A stretch of 64,000 nucleotides of DNA from Acidobacteriota bacterium (GTDB lineage: Bacteria > Acidobacteriota > Blastocatellia > UBA7656), in the NCBI GenBank assembly GCA_016201275.1, contig JACQDB010000048.1:22941-86940 (forward strand). Reading direction: 5' to 3'. Shown one piece after another: positions 26,223-36,128 of the stretch (position 1 is its first letter; each line of letters starts with the position of its first letter). The notes under the pieces are model-generated. The model had not been told where the DNA came from, ran no database searches, and saw only the letters and a list, made by a program, of their open reading frames with translations. Position numbers and translations under genes: made by a program.

Positions 26223-29200
26223 TTAAAAAATCACTTTCGCTTTGTACTGCACGACCCGTCCGGGGAAGGCCGAATCGAAACGTCCGAAGCCGCCGGTGTC
26301 GCGGAAGTTGTTATTCGGCACGGTGTAGATAGCCGAGTTGAAGACATTCTGGAAATCGAAGCCGATTTGCAGTTTGAAGCGTTCGGTAATCGCCGTGTTC
26401 TTGACCAGCGAGGCATCCCAACGCACGAGGTTCGGACCGTGGAAAGTGTTGCGTCCTAGACTGCCGAATTTAATCGTGCTGCCTGCCGCATTGGTCACCT
26501 GTAGGTTGCCGCCGGTGAAGGCCGCCGCATTGAGATAACGCCCTTTGGTATTGGCAAACGGATCGCCGATCAAGGTCGCACGACGGCTGCCATTATCACC
26601 ATCAACCACAGTAAACGGATAGCCGCTGCGTGCCGACACAATCACCCCAAGTTGAAAGCCGCCGAGAATTTTATCGCCGATGCCTTCCTTGAGATAAGTG
26701 TGGCCTTTGCCAAGCGGTATATCAATGATGGCGTCCGCCGATAACAGATGACGAACATCGAGCGACGAGTCGCCACGTTCGCAAGTCAAACAGAAGGGAT
26801 TTTGCGGACCGCCGGAACTGCCGCGCCCTTCGCCTATGCCGGCAAAGACGCCGGTGGAATCGTCAATGTTGTGACTCCAGGTGTACGACACTTGCCCTTG
26901 AATATTATTCGACAGGCGCTTGCGAAGTTGGGTCTGCAAGGCGTCGTATTTGGAACTGGCGCGATTTTCATAAGCCGTAGCGGGCAGGAATTGACCTTTG
27001 GAATTTTTGGCCAAGGCCAGACCGCCGCCGCCTATATCACGAGTCGCCAGAAGATTTTTCGACTTGTTGTGAACGTAACCGACATCTATCGCCCAATCTT
27101 TGCCGAATTGATATTGATAGCCCAGATTGAACTGATGGACATAGGCGGTCTTCTGTTTTGGATCTACATAAAAGACCACGACGTTGCTGGGGATATTATT
27201 GGAATCAACGACCGCGACATTCGGCGGCCCGGTCTCCAGATTGAAGACGCTGCGTGGCGTCGAACTATCGAAAGCGTTGTTATAGGTGACGCTGTTGGTG
27301 AACGGCGGATTCTGCACCAGCGGTGGTTTGTCGGTGGCGTCCAGCGTGTAAAGCAAGCCGTAGCCGCCGCGCAACACCATAGTCTTTTCAGGATTCAAGG
27401 CATAGGCAAAACCGACGCGTGGACCGAAATTATTTTTGTCGGTCTTAATCACACGGTCGCCGCTGCCATCGGCTTTGCGTATGGTTCCGGTCGCCAAATC
27501 GAAATTCCCCAAGCGTCCTTTCGCTTCGGTTGCGGAGGGAAAGAGGTCGTAACGCAGACCCAAGTTGAGGGTCAAGCGATCATTGACTTTCCAATCATCC
27601 TGCACGAACAGGCCGTATTCCTGTGAACGCAGATTGAAAGCGCCACCCGGCACATTGCCACGGAAGGTTTGCAGCGCCGCGACATCGCGCAGCAACATAT
27701 TGGCGATGGCCAAGTTGGTGCCGCCGTAAGCAATGCCGTTGGCATCCACGTAGCAAGCGCTCGCCGTGCCGGAACCCGTAGGGCAATTAGGATTCGGGCC
27801 TGTGGCAGGGCCATTGTCGGCATAGGCGAGGTTGCCTTTCAAACCGCCGGTGCGTCCGCCATCAATGGTTCGCAAATAACGCAAGCGCACTTCTGCGCCA
27901 ACCTTATAGTTGTGGTTGCCACGTATGATGGTGAGCGAATCCGCGAAATAAGGATTCTTGCTGTTGACGATGAACGGGCCGCCATCTCCGGCAAACTCTA
28001 CGAAGCCGTTACCGAAGCCGCCGGTTAAGATAGTGCCGGATTGCTCGAAGGTGCCGTTGTTGACATTGGGAATGCCAACATCCGCCGACAAAGTTGCGCT
28101 GTGACCGCACGCGCCGCCAACGCCGCAATTGAGAATGCCGATGTTGATTTTGGTGAAGCCAAAACGGAATTCATTCAAGGTCGTAGGGGTGAATTGATGC
28201 GTGTCGCTGACCACGAGTTGACGAGTGTCGCCAGCCTCTTCGCCGGCGCCAAAGCCTGCCGAAACTTTGGGGAAGAACGAATCCCTGAGTCCGGTGTAAT
28301 TCTGGTGATTGTAGCGCCCAGAGAGATTGTTCTTGTCGGTCAAGCGGTGATCAATCTTGATGCCATAATTATCAATCACCTCGCGCACGCGGCGCGTGGA
28401 GAAGAAATTGTTATTGCCCTGGCTGGGATTCAAAACACTGGCCGTGGGCAAAGGGAAAAGACCGAAGAAGCGTTGCGTCACCGGACTCAAACGATTGGCC
28501 GGAACGCGATTGCCGGGAAACGGCAGACCGGTGCGCGGGTCTTTGACCTGAACATTGGTGTATTCGGAAAAATCGCCGTTGCGAACTTTTTCAGAAGGCA
28601 CGGTGGAGGCCAGCGGTGACGGAAAATTATTCCGCGCTCCCAGATAATCAAAGAAGAAAAAGGTACGGTTTTTAAAAATGGGGCCGCCAAAAGTGCCGCC
28701 GTATTCATGCGTTTGCTGCGTCGCTTTTACCGGTAATACCTTGTCGCCTCGAGCAATAGCTTCGCCGCGATTGCGCTTGAGAATCGGGTGATAGGCGTTG
28801 AGGTCGGAGTTGGAGCCGTAATAGTACAGCGAGCCGTGATATTCGTTGGAGCCGGATTTGACCACGGTGTTGATGACCGCGCCGGAAGCGCGTCCGACTT
28901 CGGCTTGCGGCACGCTGGTGCTGACTTTGAATTCGGCGATAGCGTCGGGATTGACGAACACGCCTATGGTGCCAAACTGCGGTTCGTTATTGTCCACGCC
29001 ATCAACTGAAAAATTATTATTGGTCGGGCGTTGACCGTTGGCGGAAATCACCGCGCCGCCGGAACGCGAAAAGCGCGCCGCTTCGGAAGAACCACGCGAG
29101 TCACCGCCGCCGGGGCCTTGGCCGCCAGCATTCGGGTCGCCGTTGTTGTTGGCGCGAGCGTCTGACAAAGTGCCTATGGTGACGCGGGAAACTCCCGGCG

Positions 29201-29699
29201 TCAGGGTGGCAAGTTGCGTGAAGTTGCGACCGGTGAGCGGCAACTCGGTTATCTCACGACCGGTGATGACGCTGCCGCGTTCGCTGGTCTGGGTCTGCAC
29301 AATCGGAGCTTCGGCAGTGACCGTAACGGATTCGGAAGCGCCCGCCGGTTGCAGCGTGACATCCAGCGGCAGGCGATCTCCGACCTGCAAGGTGATGCCA
29401 TCGAGTTTGGCTTCCTTAAACCCGGAGGCGCTGATGGTTAAACGGTACTCGCCAATGTCGAGCAGCGCAAAGGTGTAGGTGCCATCATCGTTGGTGGTGG
29501 CTTTGCGTTCGGCATTGGTCTTGGTATTGGTGACGGTTACATTAGCCCCGACTACCGCGCCTCCATTGGCATCGGTGACAGTGCCGACAATGGTTGCCTT
29601 GTTGGTTTGCGCGGAGGACGGAACTACGAATGCGGCAAGCAGTAAAGCGAGGACGCTTGCCCACATAATGAGCGGGCGAATTTGCCGATATTTTGTCAT
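26223..29699 (-). CDS. Oar-like TonB-dependent outer-membrane receptor
   Basis: A 1158-residue outer-membrane protein. A signal peptide (VLALLLAAFVVPSSAQ) is followed by a carboxypeptidase-regulatory-like beta-sandwich (about 35-115: ATIVGTVTDANGGAVVGANV). The plug domain (about 120-290) carries ITELPLTGRNFTQLATLTPGV. A long barrel ends in the aromatic-terminal strand RVVQYKAKVIF, as expected for BAM insertion. The Gly/Asn-rich plug insert (GDPNAGGQGPGGGDSRG) and the absence of SusD-like neighbours place it with acidobacterial/myxobacterial Oar-like receptors rather than Bacteroidetes SusC. The substrate is unknown; nearby GH13 genes make a glucan possible. The gene is divergent from a membrane regulator starting at 30131. 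Confidence 0.92.
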   Translation of the reverse strand: MTKYRQIRPLIMWASVLALLLAAFVVPSSAQTNKATIVGTVTDANGGAVVGANVTVTNTKTNAERKATTNDDGTYTFALLDIGEYRLTISASGFKEAKLDGITLQVGDRLPLDVTLQPAGASESVTVTAEAPIVQTQTSERGSVITGREITELPLTGRNFTQLATLTPGVSRVTIGTLSDARANNNGDPNAGGQGPGGGDSRGSSEAARFSRSGGAVISANGQRPTNNNFSVDGVDNNEPQFGTIGVFVNPDAIAEFKVSTSVPQAEVGRASGAVINTVVKSGSNEYHGSLYYYGSNSDLNAYHPILKRNRGEAIARGDKVLPVKATQQTHEYGGTFGGPIFKNRTFFFFDYLGARNNFPSPLASTVPSEKVRNGDFSEYTNVQVKDPRTGLPFPGNRVPANRLSPVTQRFFGLFPLPTASVLNPSQGNNNFFSTRRVREVIDNYGIKIDHRLTDKNNLSGRYNHQNYTGLRDSFFPKVSAGFGAGEEAGDTRQLVVSDTHQFTPTTLNEFRFGFTKINIGILNCGVGGACGHSATLSADVGIPNVNNGTFEQSGTILTGGFGNGFVEFAGDGGPFIVNSKNPYFADSLTIIRGNHNYKVGAEVRLRYLRTIDGGRTGGLKGNLAYADNGPATGPNPNCPTGSGTASACYVDANGIAYGGTNLAIANMLLRDVAALQTFRGNVPGGAFNLRSQEYGLFVQDDWKVNDRLTLNLGLRYDLFPSATEAKGRLGNFDLATGTIRKADGSGDRVIKTDKNNFGPRVGFAYALNPEKTMVLRGGYGLLYTLDATDKPPLVQNPPFTNSVTYNNAFDSSTPRSVFNLETGPPNVAVVDSNNIPSNVVVFYVDPKQKTAYVHQFNLGYQYQFGKDWAIDVGYVHNKSKNLLATRDIGGGGLALAKNSKGQFLPATAYENRASSKYDALQTQLRKRLSNNIQGQVSYTWSHNIDDSTGVFAGIGEGRGSSGGPQNPFCLTCERGDSSLDVRHLLSADAIIDIPLGKGHTYLKEGIGDKILGGFQLGVIVSARSGYPFTVVDGDNGSRRATLIGDPFANTKGRYLNAAAFTGGNLQVTNAAGSTIKFGSLGRNTFHGPNLVRWDASLVKNTAITERFKLQIGFDFQNVFNSAIYTVPNNNFRDTGGFGRFDSAFPGRVVQYKAKVIF

Positions 29700-30130
29700 A
29701 ACTGTTAAGCCTCTTGTATGAAAAGTGAGCGTTGCAACTACGCGCCAAAAAAATCATCCACTCGATAACCGCGCAATGCTTGGCAAACGGTCATCAGAGT
29801 GTAACGGGTTTGGCGATCCTCAAAACCTGAGCGGATTCAGAAAGCTGAGGTGGTCGCAGCAGCCAATGACAGCACACTTCCAGCCACTGCTCTTTCTGAA
29901 TCTTGATGAACTCAATAAGCCCGGAAATAATCTCCGTAGAAACCTTTGAGCAAAACCGAAACTGATGATGACGATGATTTTAGATTTCCGATTTCTTGAA
30001 GCTAAATAATGAGCCTCGAATATACTGCACAAAAAGTTGCTTCGGTAGTTAATCAGCGTATAATGCTGTTACTGATTGAAAGCCCTGTGTTTCGGTCACT
30101 TTAACTTATGTGTTACAGGCAGGATTTAAC
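29700..30130. other. Divergent intergenic region between receptor and regulator
   Basis: These 431 bases must hold the promoters of the TonB receptor (minus) and of the membrane regulator (plus). I see no repeat family member and no clear operator. An imperfect inverted pair, GGATTCAGAAAG / CTTTCTGAATC, lies at about 29832-29905. Confidence 0.5.
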
Positions 30131-31474
30131 GTGTTAAATGCGGTGGAAATCTCAAAAGAGGTAAAGCTTGAGCAATTGAACAAGGTTTTGGAAAGCCATG
30201 TCCTGCATGGCTCCGAAAGTCTCAAAGCCTTTTTGCGCTTCGTGGTATTGAAAGCCATAGACGATCATGATACCTCGGTCAAAGAGTACACCATCGCCAC
30301 AGAGGTCTTTGGACGCCACAGCACTTACGACCCGCGTAATGATTCCGTGGTGCGTGTGCAAGCCAGCCGCTTGCGTGCCAAGCTACAGGAGTATTACGCC
30401 AACGAGGGCAAGGACGATAAAATCATCATTGACTTACCGAAAGGCGGTTACTTGCCGACCTTCGCCTTACAAGTCGTTGAAAAATCTTTTGACGCGCTGC
30501 CGCCGCTAGACCTTGCGGCTCACGACCTCGGCGCTCTAACGCTTCCCGTCGCGCCCACCAACCGACAGGCGACCTGGCTGAAACTGGCGCTTGGCGCGCT
30601 GATGGTGGCGGCGGCGGGGCTGTTGGGGCTGACGATTTATTACCGCGCAGAAGCCAACAAAGGGCCAGAGACGGCGGTCACCAATCCCAACGAAGCGTTG
30701 CAACTGCAAGCCGCCGCGCCGTTGTGGAATGAATTTTTGAAACCCTCCGAACCGATTCTAGTGTCGTTCAGCAACACCAAGTTTGAAGGCACCGCCGAAA
30801 CTGGCATGAAGATTTTGAATCCGATTGCGCCCTCTGCCAAAACCGACGCGCCAAAGAATGCCGAAGACAATTCCCGCGTCATCACCGAGCATTACACCGG
30901 CATCGGCGAAGTGATGGGAGTTTATGCGCTCGCCGATTTCTTTTCCAGAGCGCGCTACCCGTTCAAAGTGAAACGCAGTCTGCTGTTGACCTGGGATGAT
31001 TTGCGCTCCAACAACATCGTCATTCTCGGATCATCGGCGGAAAATTATTTACTGCGCGACCTGCCGCAACAACAGGATTTCGTCTTTGGCGTTTTCAAAG
31101 ACGACGGCGGCAATATGAGTTTCGGGCTGGCCAACACCAAAGCGCGTGCCGGCGAAGACCGCTTCTATTTCGCCAAACAGGAAGGCCCGTCGCGCAGTCA
31201 AATCTCCGAAGATTATGCTTTGATTAGCGTCTTGAAAGGCTTGGACGCCGACCATCGCTTGATGATTCTCGGCGGCATCACCACCTACGGCACGCAGGCG
31301 GCAGCCGAATATGTCTCCAAGCCCGAACACATCAAAGAGATGATTGCTCATCTCAACCTTGCCCCGAACACTACCCCTGCGAAACTGCCTGCCTATTATC
31401 AAATCGTCATTAAAGTAAAAGTCAACGGCGGCGTCCCCGTGCAAATCTCCTACGTCACCCACCACGTTTTATAA
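30131..31474 (+). CDS. Membrane-anchored regulator-like protein, divergent from the TonB receptor
   Basis: GTG at 30131 is preferred because GGCAGGA lies just upstream; another GTG at 30110 is in frame. Residues about 10-110 contain ESLKAFLRFVVLKAIDDHD, VKEYTIATEVFGR, DPRNDSVVRVQASRLRAKL and IIDLPKGGYLP. This pattern is found at the N-terminus of many acidobacterial signalling proteins and looks like a small DNA-binding or winged-helix module. A single membrane helix follows (LKLALGALMVAAAGLLGLTIYY, about 155-177), then a periplasmic domain of about 270 residues I do not recognise. The layout (cytoplasmic head, one helix, periplasmic sensor) and divergence from the receptor suggest it controls the receptor. 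That is inference. Confidence 0.75.
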   Translation: MLNAVEISKEVKLEQLNKVLESHVLHGSESLKAFLRFVVLKAIDDHDTSVKEYTIATEVFGRHSTYDPRNDSVVRVQASRLRAKLQEYYANEGKDDKIIIDLPKGGYLPTFALQVVEKSFDALPPLDLAAHDLGALTLPVAPTNRQATWLKLALGALMVAAAGLLGLTIYYRAEANKGPETAVTNPNEALQLQAAAPLWNEFLKPSEPILVSFSNTKFEGTAETGMKILNPIAPSAKTDAPKNAEDNSRVITEHYTGIGEVMGVYALADFFSRARYPFKVKRSLLLTWDDLRSNNIVILGSSAENYLLRDLPQQQDFVFGVFKDDGGNMSFGLANTKARAGEDRFYFAKQEGPSRSQISEDYALISVLKGLDADHRLMILGGITTYGTQAAAEYVSKPEHIKEMIAHLNLAPNTTPAKLPAYYQIVIKVKVNGGVPVQISYVTHHVL

Positions 31475-31653
31475 TCCCTTCTGCCTGTAGCAATCGCGCT
31501 TCTGACCAATACGGGACGGGGTAAATCGCCTCACTTGGTTTGCGAAAGTTCAAAGGTCGCTCGATCTGGCAACCATTAGCGGCTCGCGCTTGCTATTCGC
31601 CGCAAAGCACCTCAAAATAGTTCTTCGCAAATTCATCATCCATACTTTTTTTC

Positions 31654-33429
31654 ATGAAATTATTGCGCCAACGGTTATCCATCATCTTCATCTTGAGCTT
31701 GCTGCAAAGCGCTTTGCCAAGTCTGGCGCAACAGCCCAATGCCAAACCGCAGACCGGCAAATCCTACAGCAACAGCGAACCGGAAAAGCGCCCGCCGACG
31801 GCAGCCCCGCAATCGCCTTCGCCAGTCACTTTCACTGATAGCACCGCGTCTTCGGGTCTCACCTTCAAGCACAACGCCTCACCGACTTCGCAAAAATATC
31901 TGCTCGAATCTATGGGCGGCGGCGTGGCCATGTTCGATTATGACAATGACGGACGCCTGGATTTATTCTTCGCCAATGGCGCAAAGCTTACCGACCCGAT
32001 GCCGAAAGACGCTCGCCCGGACAAAAGCGAAGCGCAATACTGGAATCGCCTCTATCACCAGAAAGCCGACGGCACATTTGAAGATGTGACCGAAAAAGCC
32101 GGGGTCAAAGGCGCAGGCTACAGCTTTGGCGCAGCGGTTGGCGATTACGATAACGATGGCTTCCAAGACCTCTACGTGACCGGCTACGGCGCGAATATTT
32201 TGTATCACAACAACGGCGACGGAACTTTCAAGGATGTCACGAAACCGGCTATGGTAGCCGCTTCTGGCTGGTCAACCAGCGCCGGTTGGTTGGATTACAA
32301 TCACGATGGGCGCTTGGATTTGTTCGTCTGTCGTTATACGGTTTGGGATTTTGAATTGGGGTCGCTGTATTGCGGCGACCAGCGCCCAGGGATGCGCGCT
32401 TATTGTCATCCCGACAATTTCAAGAGCCTGCCGAATCTGCTCTTCAAACAGAACGCCGACGGCACTTTTGAAGATGTCAGCGCCGCTTCCAAAATCGGCG
32501 AACCGGGCGGCAAAAGTTTAGGCGTAGCGTTTGCCGATTTCGACAACGACGGCTGGACGGACATCGTCGTCGCCAACGACAGCGTGCGCCAGTCGCTCTA
32601 TCGCAACAATGGCGACGGCACTTTTGAAGATGTCGCCTTGCCTGCCGGTATCGGTTACGACGAAAACGGCAAGACCTTCGCCGGCATGGGCATAGACGCG
32701 GCGGATTATGATGAAGATGGTCACATAGATATTTTCATTACCGCCTTATCGAATGAAACCTACCCGCTTTATAACAACAACGGCGACGGCACTTTTACCT
32801 ATGTGACCAACACCACAGGCATAGGGCAAATCACGTTGTTGAATTCGGGCTGGGGAGCGCATTTCATTGATGCCGACAACGACGGCCTGCGCGACCTCTT
32901 CGTAGCGCAAAGCCATGTCTTGGACACCATTGAAAAGACTTCGAGTTATTTGAAGTACAAACAGCCGCCCTTGTTGTTACGCAACACCGGCAAAAATTTT
33001 GTCAACGTCTCGGCCTCGGCGGGCGCGAGTTTCAACACCGCGATTGCAGCGCGCGGCGCGGCCTTTGGCGACCTCGATAACGACGGCGATGTGGATGTGG
33101 TGATCGGCATAACCGACGGCGCGCCGCTGGTGCTTCGCAACAACGGCTCCAAGAATCACTGGCTGGGGTTGACGCTCATCGGCACGAAAGCCAACCGCAA
33201 CGGCCTCGGCGCAAGAGTTACATTGACGACAGCGGAAGGCCGCAAACGAATTTTTGAAGCGACCACCAGCGGCAGTTATTTATCCGCAAATGACCCGCGC
33301 ATACTGGCAGGCTTAGGCACAGCGACTCGCATCAAGAGCCTTGAAATAAAATGGCCGGGCGGCAAAACGCAGGTAGTAGAAAACCCCGCCCTTGATCGCT
33401 ACCTGACGATTAAGGAAAGCGCGCCGTAA
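31654..33429 (+). CDS. CRTAC1-family secreted protein (FG-GAP repeats + ASPIC/UnbV), copy 1
   Basis: A signal peptide (LSIIFILSLLQSALPSLA) is followed by a short Pro/Ser linker. A beta-propeller built from about seven FG-GAP/VCBS units follows, with calcium-binding loops such as DYDNDGRLDLFFANG, DYNHDGRLDLFV and DLDNDGDVDVVIG. The C-terminal ASPIC/UnbV domain (about 510-580: GLGARVTLTTAEG ... KSLEIKWPGGKTQVV) completes the CRTAC1 architecture. The family is extracellular or periplasmic. It is very common in Acidobacteriota and Planctomycetota, and its biochemical role is not established. It shares its layout with the gene at 33905. A remnant of an acetyltransferase gene starts immediately after its stop codon. 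Confidence 0.88.
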   Translation: MKLLRQRLSIIFILSLLQSALPSLAQQPNAKPQTGKSYSNSEPEKRPPTAAPQSPSPVTFTDSTASSGLTFKHNASPTSQKYLLESMGGGVAMFDYDNDGRLDLFFANGAKLTDPMPKDARPDKSEAQYWNRLYHQKADGTFEDVTEKAGVKGAGYSFGAAVGDYDNDGFQDLYVTGYGANILYHNNGDGTFKDVTKPAMVAASGWSTSAGWLDYNHDGRLDLFVCRYTVWDFELGSLYCGDQRPGMRAYCHPDNFKSLPNLLFKQNADGTFEDVSAASKIGEPGGKSLGVAFADFDNDGWTDIVVANDSVRQSLYRNNGDGTFEDVALPAGIGYDENGKTFAGMGIDAADYDEDGHIDIFITALSNETYPLYNNNGDGTFTYVTNTTGIGQITLLNSGWGAHFIDADNDGLRDLFVAQSHVLDTIEKTSSYLKYKQPPLLLRNTGKNFVNVSASAGASFNTAIAARGAAFGDLDNDGDVDVVIGITDGAPLVLRNNGSKNHWLGLTLIGTKANRNGLGARVTLTTAEGRKRIFEATTSGSYLSANDPRILAGLGTATRIKSLEIKWPGGKTQVVENPALDRYLTIKESAP

Positions 33430-33439
33430 ACCGTAAGCC

Positions 33440-33671
33440 ATCGGCGTTATGGAGCAAGCAGTTGTTGAATGCACTCATTGAGGCTGCCGAGCAAAATGAA
33501 ATCTGGACGTTGCAGGCGGGCATTTTCCCTGAGAACATAGCAAGCGTCGCGTTGCACAAAGCCTGTGGCTTGCGTGCAGTCGGGCGACGCGAGCGACTGG
33601 GAAAACTCCACGGGCAAGGGCGCGATGTCTGGATGCTCGAACGGCGCAGCCAAGTCGTAGGGATTTTCTGA
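33440..33671 (+). pseudogene. 3' remnant of a GNAT acetyltransferase gene
   Basis: The frame ending TGA at 33669 encodes KQLLNALIEAAEQNEIWTL, then QAGIFPENIASVALHKACG and RRERLGKLHG. This is the last third of a phosphinothricin-type GNAT N-acetyltransferase, including the acetyl-CoA-binding helix and the final beta strands. The N-terminal two thirds are absent: the sequence begins directly after the CRTAC1 stop codon, without start codon or ribosome-binding site. It is a decayed gene, probably truncated when the neighbouring gene arrived. Confidence 0.75.
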
Positions 33672-33787
33672 GGCTTTGCGCCGGGGTTTTATGGTATCGT
33701 TGAACAAGCTTTTTTGAGAGCCGCAAAGATTCGAGTTTTCACATTCATATTAAGAAAATGGTTTCGCCCAATTTGATAAATTTACCC

Positions 33788-33825
33788 CCTTGTACGGGCG
33801 ACCACAGAGGGTCGCCCGTACAAGG
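33788..33825. repeat. Perfect 16-bp inverted repeat
   Basis: CCTTGTACGGGCGACC (33788-33803) and GGTCGCCCGTACAAGG (33810-33825) surround a 6-base loop. It sits between the GNAT remnant and the second CRTAC1 gene. Without a following U-run it is not a standard terminator. The GTACGGGCGACC core recurs in the elements near 17170 and 53190. Confidence 0.8.
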
Positions 33826-33904
33826 CTGCTGAGGCGTTCAGCGGAAATGATTTTCTTAAAGATTATCAACTCGACAATCCATCATGCTGTTGAGAACCAT
33901 CACT

Positions 33905-35776
33905 ATGCGAAAAAATTATTCCTTGCTTCTTCGCCTCTGCATCGCGCTGCTGTGCGGTGCGCTGCTGTTGTCATCTGCAACCGCTTACACGCAACAAAAG
34001 ACGCCGCCAACAAAGCCTCCCGTCGCCAAACCCGATGAACCGAAATCCGGCATGGGCGGCGTGTCAACCGGCGCAGCCCGCACCTACACTTCGCGGCGCA
34101 CCGTCGGCATTACCGATGCCAAAGCTCCCGTCGTTTATGAAGACGTGACGGCGCAAACCTCGCTCATTAATTTCAAACATCAGTCGGGCAGCAAAAATAA
34201 AGACTACATAGTGGAAGCGCCACCTTCAGGTGTGGCGATTTTCGATTATGACGGCGATGGCAAACCCGATATTTATCTGCTCAACGGTTCAACCATAGCG
34301 GCGCTGCAAGGCAAAGAGAAGGCTCCACGCGCCGCGCTCTATCGCAATCTGGGCAACTGGAAATTTGAAGACGTAACCGATAAAGCCGGGGTCGCCAACG
34401 AGCGTTGGGGCTTCGGTGTGGCGGTCGGCGATTATGACAACGACGGACGCCCCGATCTGTTCATCGGCAATTATGGCGTGTCGCGCCTCTATCACAACAA
34501 CGGCGACGGCACGTTCACAGATGTTGCCGAAAAACTCGGCGTGGCGCGAAAGGGTTGGAGTACGGGCGCGACCTGGGGCGATTATGACGGCGACGGACGC
34601 TTGGATTTATTCGTGCCGGGTTATGTGGATTTCGATATGAACAATCTGCCGCCCAACCCTTCGGAAGCCAGCAAGTCCGGCATAGGGCAAAACTTCTGTC
34701 AGTTTCGCGGCGCTCCGGTGTTGTGCGGCCCACGCGGTTTGAAAGGCGAAAGCGACACGCTTTATCACCAGAAAGCCGACGGCACTTTTGAAGATGTCAG
34801 CGTGAAAGCTGGAGTCAACGACCCGCAAAAATATTATGGCTTTTCCTCGGCCTTCGTTCACATCAACGAAGACGACTTGCTGGATTTAATCGTCGTCAAC
34901 GATTCCACACCGAAACTACTGTACCTCAACAAAGGCGACGGCACCTTTGAAGAAGTCGGCTATCCGTCCGGCATCGCCTTGAATGAAAACGGGCGCGAAC
35001 AAGCGGGCATGGGTTTGGGCGTCGGCGATTATGACAACGACGGTCTGGTAGATTTTTACATCACCAATTTTTCCGACGACAGCAACACGCTTTATCACAA
35101 CGACGGCGATGGCAATTTTATAGATGTGACGTTTCAAGCCGGACACGGCGAAATCACCTTTCCGTTTTTAGGTTGGGGAACGAGTTTCGTGGACTACGAT
35201 AATGACGGCTGGAAAGATATTTTTGTAGCCAACGGTCACGTCTATCCGGCGGTTGACAAGCAGCAATGGGGAACGAGTTTCGCGCAGCAGCCGCTGTTGT
35301 TTCGCAATCTGATGAACGGCAAATTTGAGCGCGTCGGGGCTGCGCCCAACAGCGCTTTGGCGCAGCCGTATCAGAGTCGCGGCCTGGCGATAGGCGATTT
35401 GGATGGCGATGGCAGAATGGACGCGGTAATCAATTGCGTGGATTCACATCCGGCGATTTTGAAGAACGTCAGCAAAAATTCCGGTCACTGGATTGCCTTT
35501 CAGTTGATCGGCGACGTGGCGCAAAAATCCCCGCGTGATGCTATGGGCGCGATTGCTTATGTGACGACGGGAACCCTGCGCCAACGCCTGGATGTGTACA
35601 GCGGCGCGAGTTTCTGTTCGCAAAATGACCAGCGCCTGCATTTCGGTTTAGCGCAGGCGACGCACATAGACAAGCTCGAAATCAAATGGCCGAATGGCAA
35701 ATCGGAAGTCGTAAAAGTTGACGGCTGTGATCGCGTCTTCACCATCGCGCAAGGCAAAGGCGTGGTGAACCCTTAG
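33905..35776 (+). CDS. CRTAC1-family secreted protein (FG-GAP repeats + ASPIC/UnbV), copy 2
   Basis: ATG at 33905 gives a clear signal peptide (LLLRLCIALLCGALLLSSATA); an upstream in-frame start would add seven residues. After a Pro/Lys linker, seven FG-GAP-type calcium loops (DYDGDGKPDIYLLNG, DYDNDGRPDLFIGN, DYDNDGWKDIFVANG and others) form a propeller. The C-terminal ASPIC/UnbV domain has GAIAYVTTGTLRQRLDV and KLEIKWPNGKSEVV. About 623 residues. It has the same architecture as the protein at 31654 but is only moderately similar, so any duplication is old. The function of the family is not established. Confidence 0.88.
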   Translation: MRKNYSLLLRLCIALLCGALLLSSATAYTQQKTPPTKPPVAKPDEPKSGMGGVSTGAARTYTSRRTVGITDAKAPVVYEDVTAQTSLINFKHQSGSKNKDYIVEAPPSGVAIFDYDGDGKPDIYLLNGSTIAALQGKEKAPRAALYRNLGNWKFEDVTDKAGVANERWGFGVAVGDYDNDGRPDLFIGNYGVSRLYHNNGDGTFTDVAEKLGVARKGWSTGATWGDYDGDGRLDLFVPGYVDFDMNNLPPNPSEASKSGIGQNFCQFRGAPVLCGPRGLKGESDTLYHQKADGTFEDVSVKAGVNDPQKYYGFSSAFVHINEDDLLDLIVVNDSTPKLLYLNKGDGTFEEVGYPSGIALNENGREQAGMGLGVGDYDNDGLVDFYITNFSDDSNTLYHNDGDGNFIDVTFQAGHGEITFPFLGWGTSFVDYDNDGWKDIFVANGHVYPAVDKQQWGTSFAQQPLLFRNLMNGKFERVGAAPNSALAQPYQSRGLAIGDLDGDGRMDAVINCVDSHPAILKNVSKNSGHWIAFQLIGDVAQKSPRDAMGAIAYVTTGTLRQRLDVYSGASFCSQNDQRLHFGLAQATHIDKLEIKWPNGKSEVVKVDGCDRVFTIAQGKGVVNP

Positions 35777-35857
35777 CATGAAATGCCAGGCGCGCCGCGT
35801 GGCTGGCGCTGATCAACAGCGAAAAACGCCCGTGTTTATTGGTGATTTCCCGTAACT

Positions 35858-35957
35858 CGAGCGAGTCGCAGAATTCCAGCAACCGCCCATATGTTGTAGA
35901 TGGTCAGACCATCACATACAATATCTGGGCAGAACCTCCATTGATGTGACACGCTCT
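35858..35957. repeat. Palindromic element family B, copy 3
   Basis: It begins GAGCGAGTCGCAGAATTCCAG and ends TGACACGCTCTA. The interior has ACAATATCTGGGCAGAACC. It lies in the 352-base gap between the CRTAC1 and KaiC-like genes; the rest of that gap holds only short inverted pairs (for example GCCAGTGCAGTAGGCACTGGC at about 35991). Confidence 0.8.
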
Positions 35958-36128
35958 AACTCCCCAGCCTGCTTTGCCCCGCAAGGGGTGCAGGAGATTA
36001 GCCAGTGCAGTAGGCACTGGCATCAAGTTGGGCAAATGCGGCGCGCCCTGAAAGGGTGCAGGAGATGAATTGCCGCAAGCTTCCGGCGCTCCTTTTCAAG
36101 CGCATAGATTTTCGCCAATCGGCACGCT

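Noticed and set aside
26748..27626. Long open frame (292 codons) on the plus strand
   Set aside because: It lies wholly antisense to the conserved barrel of the TonB receptor. Its product has no recognisable domain, and such shadows are common opposite GC-rich genes.
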